DNA from: Aphrocallistes beatrix
Taxonomy: Eukaryota; Porifera; Hexactinellida; Sceptrulophora; Aphrocallistidae
Assembly: GCA_963281255.1 (NCBI GenBank)
Contig: OY725492.1
Span: 2,589,696-2,653,695 of the forward strand
Length of the DNA stretch: 64,000 bases
Direction of reading: 5' to 3'
Shown: positions 46,701 to 58,700 of the stretch, in pieces
How positions within the stretch are numbered: the stretch's first letter is position 1
How the letters are laid out: each line of letters opens with the position of its first letter
Notes under the pieces: generated by a model
Database searches by the model: none
What the model was told of the DNA's origin: nothing
What the model saw: the letters and a program-made list of their open reading frames with translations, nothing else
Program-made: the position numbers and the translations under genes

Positions 46701-49700
46701 CATCGTATTCTTCGTCGTCCAGAGATTAGTATGATAGTGAAACGGTAGGTGTGGAGGAGTGTTCTGGCGAAGGTGTATTCAATATATTGACGATTTCTTC
46801 ATCTTCTAGGGAATCTGAAAATACTGACAGCGGACCTGGAGGTAAATCATATGTATCACTTGAACCATAGTCTGTGAATGTTGAGTGTGTTGGATTGTAG
46901 GCTACATGTTCGTTCTCTGGCAAATTGTTACCAGTAGGCGGGAATTTTGAATAACTCATAAATTAATCTTTTACGTGAACGAATAAATTTAGCGATATAT
47001 AATACACATTTTGGAAATCCTACTTATAGAAAATAGTGTACCGTTTTTCCACGAAAAGTCTGTATCCCAGAAAGAATGCACTTTAAAAATTTCCAATTGT
47101 CTTCTCACTAATTTATATGACACTGATAATGTAGGTGCAATATGTATTTCATCTTCACAGATAATTATCATGACTTCGCCTTACCACAACAATTATAGAA
47201 TATACGTAGGTGTACCCATCTTGTTACGAAAAGTCTTGTCACGAAAATATATATATATATACACAGGGTGGCCGAAGTGAAATTGAGACAAATTTAAAAA
47301 TTACGTATTTTCATAAATTGACAAGTAGAGTTTAGACTCATAACAAAAACAGGTTATATGGGTTATTACAAAACATTTTCATTCGAAATGGCTCCCTTTT
47401 GCATCTTCACATTGTCGCAATCGTCCCTTGAATCGATCAATGCGCCGGTTCACTTTGGACAAATCCAAATTCTCCCAAGCTCGTCGAATTTTGCTCTCCA
47501 GGTCCTGCAAATTCTTTGGTGGCTTACGGTACACCTTCTGCCCAGCACACCCCATATACCGTAGTCAAGGGGATTGAGATCAGGGGAGTTTGGCGGCCAA
47601 TCTACTTTCGTACAAAACTCGATATTTTCTGTTCTAAAAAATTCTGCGACTCTGGTGGCCGTGTGGCAAGGGGCGGAGTCTAAAAAGCACTTGTATGTGC
47701 GAGTCGCTGTCCAACGACCGACGAGAGTTCTGGATCTTGTCTCTCTTTTTGCCTTTTGGGGACTTGTGAGCGCTTGTTTCTTTTCCTTCTTCTTTGCTCT
47801 CAGTTTCAAGTCCCATCGGACGATATCTTGAGCCGTGGATTTTGGAATTCCGATTTTTCTGGCTGACTGAGCTGGATTGCGACGCAGACGATCAGCAATC
47901 TTTCTCTTCGTACTACGGTTCTTATTTAACAGTTCACACCCAAAACCCGATTTCCTGTCGCTACTTCCACCATTTTGGAACTTTTTAACGAGCCTGTAAA
48001 CTGTGGCTCGTGATATTCCGAGATCTTTTACAAGCTTCCAGATTTGAGATGCACTTTGTCCATTGTGAAAATAGGTCTCAACAACTTTTCTCCTCTCCAA
48101 TTCATTCATTATTGTTCAAACAATGACAATGTTCTCAATTATATAGCTAATATAGTTGATACATCTATAGCAACTAAAATATTTAAGGACCTGGCAAAAT
48201 TTAAAGATTGTTTTAAAGAAAGTACATTTGTCTCAATTTCGTTCGGCCACCCTGTATATATGTATATAAACCGGAACACCTCGGGACCAGAGCCGGGCGC
48301 CCCGGTTTTCGAGTGATTAGATGTGTAAACTAGCATCCTCAATCATTATGCCTTAGTAAGACCACTCTAAAAAGTGACACGGCTCTTACATACCCGCCGA
48401 ACCTGTTGTTTCACCCTTGTATAGTACATACGTATGTACATACCACACAGTCAGTCTGGCTCATAGGTATTACATTGATGACAGTAAAAAATTGTACTTT
48501 GGCTCTAATTCATTGTGGCACCCACACCCATAAATGCTGTGTAATAACTCTTCATAGTACATTAAGCATATACAAATGGAATGATTTAAAGTTTTAAACT
48601 AAAAACATAATTTTGCAAAGAAAAATATCATCCAAACTCGCCCCGGTTTTCGAACAAACGCTCCGGTTTCCGATAGTAATTTGTATAGAACACGACCATA
48701 TTTTTCCAGATGCGCCCCGGTTTTCGGAAGTAGACTGTATATATATATATATTAATCGTGTTTTAATAGTAAGGATATATTGGAGAACCAATGTTGAAAA
48801 CTGGTTTCTTATATTACACGCTTAATCAGGACAAAATGCTAACTCCCGACCTGTCCCAATTAAGCGACTCCCTCTGTATATTACGCAATTAAATAATCAA
48901 GCAAGATCTCAATGATTACGACATGTAGTATTTCATTATCTATATTTCAAATTTGACATTTAGAAGACTTTAGAAGACAGAAAGTGAATATTTCCAGATG
49001 TATTTGAAATTTAGAAAATTCACATTTCGTGTCCTACGAGTCATTTAATAGAACTGCACTATCAGTTTGTCGACTGACATTTTTGAATATGAAAAACCAT
49101 TGGGTTCGCAAATATTTAGCGCCAATAAGCCGTTGACAAGAAGAAATAAAGGCTGGATTTTATTTAAATATTTACTATTTAATGATACTCTAAGGATTAT
49201 AACAAAATAGCTTTTCGTAGTTAATGGTGAATTGTTTATCTTTGACATATCTAATGAGTTCACTAGAATTTACCACAGCATATTTTATTAGAGATAATTT
49301 GCTCCGGTCCCTCCCCTCTGAACTAGTATATCTGGAATCTTTGAAGAAAATAGATCTGATGGGCAACAAGGAGCTCATATCGCCACCAGCTGACGATCTG
49401 CCTTTAGGTGTTGAAGATTTGAAGAGTTATCTTTCTCGAAGACTTGACAGGGCTGATGCATTCTTGTCATGCGTGAGTTTATACTACACTGGCCGTCAAA
49501 AAGAATCGTTCACTTGCTTGACTCTCCATAGAAGTAATCACAATCATATCCTACTACATATAAGGCCTCACAGTAACTTGCGGAATTTGGACTAGGGATG
49601 CGGTAGAGGATGCTTGAAATAATACTTGAGCTGCCTTAAATCATTAACCACGCACAATAGAGCTTAGGAATGTATTACCAGCATATATAAATATGGTGTC

Positions 49701-52700
49701 ACAGTACCATATCCGTTGTTAAAATTTAGATTAGTCATTATATGATTGCGCAATAGGTTATATTTGTGACAAATTTAGTTATTTTCAGTGACGGTTTTAA
49801 GGGCACTTCTAAGTGTTTTTATTATAATTTTTTTGCATAGAAGTGAGCCGTTGATGCGAAAAAATTGGAATTTTTTCATGGAATGTTGCTACATTCCAGT
49901 GTTGCTATGGAACCGCATTTTCGTCAGTTGAGGTCATATCTTGTAAACCGCAAGAGCTAGACATTCAAATGTATTTCTATTTGATAACCAATATACTGTT
50001 TCTAATTAAGCGATAATATAATTTATATGTCTAAATTCCATATATTGAAAAGTCCAGAGCACATGTGCCTTGGGTCCAGAGTACATGTGCCTTGGGTCCA
50101 GGGCGCATGTGCCTTGGATCCAGAGCACATGTGCCTTGGGTCCAGGGCGCATGTGCCTTGGATCCAGAGCACATGTGCCTTAAGGTCCAGAGTGCATGTA
50201 TCATAGATCCCAATTTATGGAGTGTTCAAACGCTGGTCCTTTTCTGCCACCCCTTACCAATAATTATACTTGAAGGTTTGATTGCTATAAGCAGTGTGAT
50301 AAACTATCATCTAAAAATCTATCATCTTATATTTATGACAATCAATGAACCTAAAAAGTTTCTAATATTTTGGTTAGTACAATCATGTTGAAATCTACAA
50401 GTAAATGCAGTGCCTGAAGAAGCGGTTTGGAAGATACAACATTTAGCACTTTTTCGTATAATTTGTATTACAGGTATTGCAAAATTACTATTTGGCTTTA
50501 CCACATTTCAAATATTATTTTAGCCAAACCACGCTGCAGCCAATTTAATCCGTGTGTCGTATTTTTATCGATTAATTAAGTTGGTGGAATAAATAGTTAT
50601 TAGAACTATCAGAACAAGTTAAAAGAACCATTGACTTGAGAGACTGGTTGTGGACCAGGCAGCAATCAAAGTTGAGTACCCTGATCTAATGGTTACAGAT
50701 AACTATTAACATAAACCAATGTATTCAAAAACTATAGTATTAGATTTGGTCGTCATTGTTTCGTTGTAATTTGAGATTAAAACCTGGATTATAATGATGG
50801 GTGCTCATCCACTGTTGCATTCCAGTTTGAATGAGACTATTCTTGCGTTAGTTTTATGATGAAAATGTCGTAGTGCCAGAGGTTACTCCTTAATTTTATC
50901 TCTTGGACCTGTGACCCCGTGGTGAAATGTCCCCCGAACCTATTTCTAGGATGTTGAATCAGTGAGACATCTGACCCTAAGGAAATGAATCCGGGGGGCC
51001 GCAGGCACGTCGACATATATATAAAATGTGTTCATTTTACAATTGATGGATAACAAGTTTCATAGTTATACATATACGTTTAGTCAAATGTGCTCAATTT
51101 CAAGGGCGTATGGGGGTCAGGGGGTCGCAGCTGCCCTCCCTGGCCGGATAAAATCTGAATATTTATTTAGTAAATTACAAGCGCGCTGCGCGGCTGGCGG
51201 ACACTGTGTCCGCCGGAGGCGCCCTTTGGGCGCCTGGGGTTACATTGATTAATTGAAAGGGGGATAGCATCTCTAAATACGCCTGTCCACTTTTATAATC
51301 GATATCGCAAGAAAAATCACCAAATTTGTCAAATTTTTAAATTTTGATGCGTAATGATGACATCATAGCAGAGTGATGAGTCATCATTTTTTGAGATAGT
51401 TGCATCATATGTAGGTATATTAATATACACATTCTACAGTCGAAACCGGGGTTTTTTAACACTGGGTTTTTTTGACAATCCTATTTTTTTGATACTCGCT
51501 TGTATATGTATATATATATATATATATATATACACTGCCTGAACAAAAGTATTCGTACATCCCATATTTCCCCATACAAATAGTTATAATACTGATTTAT
51601 TTAGCGAGTCAAGGTATTTAATTGGTGAGAGATACGCTTAATTTAACTTCAAATTCGAATTCTCCATGTTCGAATTACTCACTTTTTAATCTTTCAACTT
51701 GTTTACACTCCCACAAGGTTAAAATTTTTCAAACTGCGCCACTTCATACCACAAATGCCATCATATACAATGGTGATCACTCGCGACATGTGGCATAGGA
51801 AAGCAAATACTGAAAAAACTTAATCTTGAAGAAGAGTAATTAAGTTGAAATCTTATAAAGTGGGTAATTTGAATGTGGAGAATTCGAATTTGAAGTCAAA
51901 TTAAGGTATCTCTTATCAATTAAATACATTGACTCGCTAAATAAATCAGTATTATAACTATTTGTATGGGGAATTATGGGGTGTACAAATACTTTTGTTC
52001 AGTCAGTGTATATATATATAGATATAGATATATATAGATATATATAGATATATAGATATAGATATACATATAGATATACACATCAATCGAGTTTTAATAG
52101 TAAGGATAAAATACGTAATTGGTGAGAGGTGAGTGTTATCTGTCCAAATTGTGGAACAGTTGTTGTTAGCTTCCATTGGCTTGCCCCTGGACCCCATTGG
52201 GGGGCCTATTGCGCCCCCAAGACCCCCAACTGGTTGATATACCCCCTACAAAAATTCTTGGCTATGCCCATACTCTAGCTTAGTAAATAACATATACCCT
52301 CATATATTTGAATGTTTCTGAGTGATGGAATCTCGACAGAATTCCAATGTTTCGGTGAACTCTTTTCTGACTGAGAAGCAATGAGTTGAAGATTTTTGTT
52401 TAGATTCTATCAACACAATGCATTATTGTTAGGCATGACATTAAAGCGCCGGTACCATGGTTTTAGAAGTGGTCCAGTTTTCACCTAACCAACCGGACCA
52501 CTATCAAACATTTGTCCGGTTTACCATGACAAACCTGGGACCACTTTTGAGAAGTGGTCCGGGTAACACCATACCAACCGGACTAGTGGCACCGGCTCTG
52601 CATTATCATAATCTGGGTCCTACCGACCTAACTATAACTTATAAAAGCCTACAGCTATAGAGACCTGTTGCGTGGTGTTCTGAGGCACCGTGGTATTTTG

Positions 52701-55700
52701 AGGCACTAGTCAAATTAACCATGGATATTCAACTTGCGTGGTATTCTGAGGCAACACCAACCTGTGATCATGATGCGATAATTTAAATAGTTATAATTTA
52801 GACAATGACTTTCCATTTGAGTAGTGATACTTGTATGTTTTCCCTGCTCTAAATAGTGTATTGTGCTTCATGACCTGGAATGCTTATTAAATAATATGTT
52901 TATTCGTCTCATTATTCATGACATACAATACAAATAGAAACAAATCTGTGAGTACTGTTGCGTGGTATTTTGAGATATATCGTAGTATTCTGAGATTTTG
53001 TTTCGCTTACTCAAATGGCCTTGTGGTTCAATCGGTTTCATCGTAACCTGATTACCACCGCCACCAAATTGCGGAACATGACACAATTTGATGGCACGCG
53101 ACACAATTTACTATGGTAGAACCCCATATGGACCATGAATGAAACATATACTTTATCCATGGTCCATATGGGGTTCTACCATAGTAAATTGTGTCGCGTG
53201 CCATCAAATTGTGTCATGTTCCGCAATTTGGTGGCGGTGGTAATCAGGTTACGATGAAACCGATTGAACCACAAGGCCATTTGAGTAAGCGAAACAAAAT
53301 CTCAGAATACTACGATATATCTCAAAATACCACGCAACAGTACTCACAGATTTTTTTCTATTTGTATTGTATGTCCTGAATAATGAGACGAATAAACATA
53401 TTATTTAATAAGCATTCCAGGTCATGAAGCACAATACACTATTTAGAGCAGGGAAAACATACAAGTATCACTACTCAAATGGAAAGTCATTGTCTAAATT
53501 ATAACTATTTAAATTATCGCATCATGATCACAGGTTGGTGTTGCCTCAGAATACCACGCAACAGACCTCCTAGACTCCTAGAGTGATAGTAACGTTATCA
53601 CATCATTTGAGGGGAGGCTGTATTAGTGTAAGGGATAAATGGCACAACAAATTGACTCAGACCAATTTTTGTTGGGGAAACCACTTTTGGCCTGCTAAAA
53701 TTGGTTCGTCCGGAACAAATTTTTCGTGACAGAACCAGTCAACTCGTACCAAATAGTAAAGTCAACTCGTGCCAACTACCAAAATGAAATGTACGATTTT
53801 ATAGCATTTTGGATGAGATATATGTAAAAATACAGCGAAAAACAGGATTTTCTGTCGAATCGGTATGACTTAGTATTAGTTGACTTGGTACGAGTTGATT
53901 TGTGGTGCGAGTGTATGTGGTACGAGACTGGCATTCCAAATATAAGATGTCAGCAACAACTGATTTGATAATTTAAGTAAACTAGACTCTCGCAATGATA
54001 ATATGCAATAGATAGCCTACTGGTCATGATTTGTCAAAACACTTTTGTACCAAAATGCTGGTCAAACCAACATTTGGCTGGTCACTTGGACTTAGGAAGT
54101 ATTAATAAAGTCAATTGCGCATGCACATAACGAAAATCACTTGACATATTTCTATATATGAAAAACCGTTGTCTAAATTAATGTCGATAAAACCACCACA
54201 CTGCATTAAATTGTATCTCTACTGGGGGCGTTTCACGCAAAAAGCCTCATTTCGGCCCATTTTTTCAATCCAATCCTTAACTAAACTGCCCCAAGTCAAG
54301 CCGTGGATCCCATAAAGCCTCCCTTCTCCACCATTGGGATTGTATTCCTCCCTAAAATAACTCGATTGTCTCAATTATATTATCAATTAGGTCAACTCTC
54401 AATTGATCATCCGCAATGTACCGATTGATGATGTGCAATCTGTCAATTGTTCATGCGCAATGTACTTTTTAATATATGCACTTGGGGTGTGTGCATGTAC
54501 GTATGTGCTCTGGACTTTAAGGCACATCCGCTCTGGACTTTATAAAGGCACATGTGCTCTGGACCCAAGGCACATGTGCTCTGGACCCAAGACACATGTG
54601 CCCTGGACTTTAAGGCACATGCGCTCTGGACTTTATAAAGGCACATGTGCTCTGGACCCAAGGCACATGTGCCCTGGACTTTTCAATACCTCCTAAATTC
54701 AATGGTTTACGAGATAGACGATAAATTAACAAATGTGACCAATATGATAAATTGCCTAATACCTCGAAAGCCATTGAATTTGGACTTATAAATTATATTA
54801 TCGCTTAATAAGAAGTAGTATATTGGTTATCAAATAGAATTAAATTTGAATGTCTAACTCTTGCGGTTTTCAAGATATGACCTCAACTGACCAAAATGCG
54901 TTTCCATAGCAACATTCCATGAAAAAATATGTAGTAGGATATGTCACAATCAATATTATAGTTCAAATATTCTATTTAGCCACTGTTTATTCAATTCTCT
55001 ATCCTTCTGATACCGTTTCTCATTCGAGATATTATTCTATCAAATTTTGCACCCATTGACACATTAGGCGACCAGTGTTCTCGCTGTGCTTCTTCTACTA
55101 AAGGGTTCATACCCTTCTTGAAAGATGATGTACCCCTTGAATCAATTGAGTTAATATTATTATATGAATGTTTCAATGAGTCATCTACAAACAGCAATGA
55201 GCGAAAGGCAAATGCAGATGAACTTAACATATTATGTAATTATAAATGACGTAATATTTTATGGTGTAATGTCCCCTTAATTAATCACAATCCTGGCGAA
55301 AACACTGTAGGCGACACAATGCGACACATTGGGATATTTCGTATTCTTTTGTGTATAGCAACACATCAATACTTTTATTTTTATATTTCCGCATATACAA
55401 GACTGTTATTTATCAGGATTGCAATTAGATCCTATAAGTAGTTCTTATAAATCGCTTGTTTAGGAAGAGACTGTAAATTATATTTATTGTATCCGCATGT
55501 GTCGCATTGTGTCGCCTAATGTGCCCATGGATGCAAGATTTGCTAGAATAAAATCTCCAATGAGAAATGGTATTAGAGGGATAGAGAATTGAATAAACCT
55601 ATAGTGACTGAATAGAATATTTGAACTATAATATTGATAGTGAGGACATTGGAGATTTGTACTCAGGGTTCTATCCGCTGAGGGGGTGGGGGGAGCTTCC

Positions 55701-58700
55701 CCCCAAAAAAGTTAATGTGAAATGTAATATATATCGCAATATACGTATTACTTCACAGGTTAAAGTATATTGAGATTTTCAAAAGCTTCCCCCCAAATTT
55801 AACATCCTAGATAGAACCCTGGTCCCTGGTGCTGTTCAGGTATTATTACACTATTTCTATGGGAAGCCAAGCAAGCGAACGATTCTTTTTGACTGCCAGT
55901 GTATATGTCGATTATATCACCTGATTTCTCCCAATATAACGGTATTAAAGTCATTTTTACTCGATTCTAGATTTAGAGGCATAATAATGACGTCACATAC
56001 TACGTAAATATAGACTGTTCACGATATATAACCATGGATTAAAAGTCTGAAGTTTTTCTCTCCTATGGTCACGGATAGCCTAAAACCGTTAAATATCATA
56101 TGCAGAATAAACATCTGGAATGTATTAGCAACATACAGTATATAAATACTATGGTCTCAACACATCTATCAAGAATATTATCCGTTAATAATATTCCTTG
56201 GATGCACTTGGGATTTTTCTATTTATAGTAGTAGCCCAAACTTATATGGCTTCCCCATTGAAAATGACTTAAACCGGAAATGACTCCGGATTTCACATTC
56301 GAACACCTAAGCTAAATCATAATAAGGGCCCCAGATTTCTTTCTTTGGCCCCGCCTCGCCCCGGGTTTGGAAATTCCTGTGACCGCCTCTGGTGGGGCAC
56401 AGGCCTCACCTGTGCCTCACCAGTGGTGAGCTGCTAGATCCGCCACTGATTGAGACTATTTGTCAACACATTATAAAGGTCTATTCTGCATACCGATATA
56501 TACATTTATGCAAATCCGTATCTATATGAAATACAAACCTTAGTTATATATTTTGTGTGATGACTAACATTTTACTTTATAGTTTATTACTAGTATTACG
56601 ACACTGACAGATTCATGATTGGAAAGTTGAATTTAAAATACGTATAAATTGTGATAATTACGTCATTATTCAGTGATGAGTTGACCTAGTCATCTGAGAT
56701 TTTTATTTTAAATTTAGACCAAAACGTCAAAACGAACAGCTCTGCTGCCAAAATGTTTCTGCGACTCCGCAGTTTCTTCAATCCATTTGTGAATATGTCA
56801 CAATCCATACCATCCACGGGCGGTAACATATGCGTATACGTGTACGTATATATTCACCATATACCTGTATACTATAGTATATCTGAGACTGAGAGAAATT
56901 AACAATTTATTTGCAGATGGATGATAGGGAAGACTATACAGGGTGATCCAAAAGTTCTGCAACTATAAATTCTACTTCATTGATTTGACTAAGATAATTT
57001 AGTTTAACTTTAAATCGGTTTGCATCTATGGAATCTACCACCCTTCTAGTTTAGAAATGAACACTATTCATTGCGCAAAATATTTTTTATACAAATTTTT
57101 GAAATAGTATATACCCGGGACTCCAATAATCTTATCTCAAAAATGTCAAGTTCGAAAAAAACTTTTTTCTCCTGCTTAAATATATTTATATCTTCCTATA
57201 GTCAGTTATTAATTCAAATACTAATATATGACTATTTCTTTTGGTTTATTGACCGGGAATCACCAATAAGAACAACAATTGTTAAAGTATAATCATAGAA
57301 TGTACCAAGCATTCGAGATTTTTTTCTTTTGATTTTTCTCTTTTTTCTAAACACACAAAGATGTATGATCCACCTTAGCAAATACATTAGGAGTGACAGG
57401 CAATTGGATTGCAAAATAATTGAAATAACCCTTATAATTCTCAAGTAACACGAAATGTCGGATGCTAGATTCTAATGTATAAGTATAATACTTCAGCAAA
57501 ATTTGTTGCAGAACTTTTGGATCACCTTGTAATTGTTTTATTTTATTTTTATTTTTATTTTTATTTTTATTCATATTAGAAGTACTATTACACTAAGAAA
57601 CCAAACGTGCCAACGCTATTAGATATGACAATCAGGTATGGATATATTCTTATTTTACGCATAGTGTAGCGGCAGCTATTATTGTTCATTTTTTGAAACA
57701 AGTGAAATTTTGCATAAATGTTCTAATTTGGTCCATTCGATGAGGCACTGAAATTATGTACGGAAATGGGAAAAGGTCAAAAATTAACCGTCCGCGAATA
57801 TCACCGGTTTTGTGAATTTTACTTTTCCTTTTCAGATACGATCAAATCAGCTTATTATTGTCAGATTCGTACTCAGTATTCAATTTCTAGATGTGTTAAT
57901 TGAACATATTTAGAGAATTTATTTATTTACATTCCCTAGCAACGGCAGGAATGTGACAACATTCCAATCCCTAAATTTGGCAAGAACCATTTATGTTTTT
58001 CTCGGCTATGTCCACTAAGTTTAAATTTGTTACTATAAAGTATAAACTCTCAAAATATCTCTCAGGGAATTACGACACGTGGTTTGGCATGGTGGTCATA
58101 GCAAGACCACCATGCCAAATAACGTAATTTTCCGAGATTGCTTCAGAGATTTTATAGTGAGCAAATTCGACTTCAGTGAACATAGCCGAAAAAAAATACA
58201 GTGGAAGCTGCTTAATCGGGACAATATATATGAAAGGATTTTATATACGAAAGTAGCCGGATAATCGGGACGTCACTTCGGTTACTTGGGACAGAACCAG
58301 TGTTTCCCGCCGAGCGCGTTAAGCGCGCTATTTAGCACGCTTAGCTTGTCGAATAACTTGATTTTGTTGTTAAATAATGCAATTTTCCGGAATAAACTGC
58401 ACAAAAAATTGCAAAATTAACGCGCTTTCTAATAATCCTGAGGAAAACACTGGACAGAACATGTTGTCGAGTGTTATCTTAGCGACGGATTCAAAATCCT
58501 CACTAAAACGCATATATCTCAAAAAGTATTCGTCCTATGCTAAAAATAATTATACCAGTGGAAAGAGGAGCATTTGAGTATTTCATAATACGCCTCAAAT
58601 GTGTCAAATTTCTTAAGGTGACTTAGCATTTTGCTAGTGAATTCTTGTCTCATTTTTTGGTGAATATCTCTGTATTTTTTAAAAAAGTTTTCCCTTGAAT

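Larger units (their letters stand above)
50039..54692. mobile_element. TATTGAAAAGTCC-end element (K3) with 22-bp subterminal arrays, target duplication CTAAATTC
   Basis: Ends ATATTGAAAAGTCCAGAG and ..CTGGACTTTTCAATA are flanked by CTAAATTC (50031-50038, 54693-54700). Both ends carry arrays of the unit GTCCAGAGCACATGTGCCTT. No transposase was read inside. Confidence 0.75.
49545..54943. mobile_element. CATAGCC foldback family, copy E4, target duplication TCACAAT
   Basis: Left end CATATCCTACTACATATAAG, right end ATGTAGTAGGATATG, perfect 7-bp duplications at 49538-49544 and 54944-54950. The right arm has an internal deletion; the centre is replaced by K3. Confidence 0.85.
49487..55901. mobile_element. 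Tc1-type foldback element expanded to 6.4 kb by nested insertions
   Basis: Ends CACTGGCCGTCAAAAAGAAT and ..ATTCTTTTTGACTGCCAGTG are flanked by TA. The inner arms continue at 54951-55065 and 55515-55650. E4 is inserted in its left arm, K3 in E4, and further elements inside K3. It begins 14 bp after the LRR exon 5 donor. Confidence 0.8.

Noticed and set aside
45454..46959. Host gene with FLYWCH finger
   Set aside because: Several frames and stops, matching MULE transposase blocks and long inverted ends show a transposon relic.
50053..50190. CRISPR-like array
   Set aside because: Units are contiguous without unique spacers and sit at a transposon end in an animal genome.
2503..53379. Similar 62-78-residue ORFs ([12 protein letters not shown]...) in arms of G1, G4 and G5
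   Set aside because: They have no ATG start and their similarity reflects the near-identical DNA of the arms; not taken as a gene.
54991..55230. 79-residue minus-strand ORF
   Set aside because: It lies in the inverted arm of the Tc1-type foldback and has no recognised domain; the mirror arm does not keep the frame.
57071..57574. ORFs on both strands near 57 kb
   Set aside because: They lie in a mariner-type MITE and an adjacent TTTTA microsatellite.
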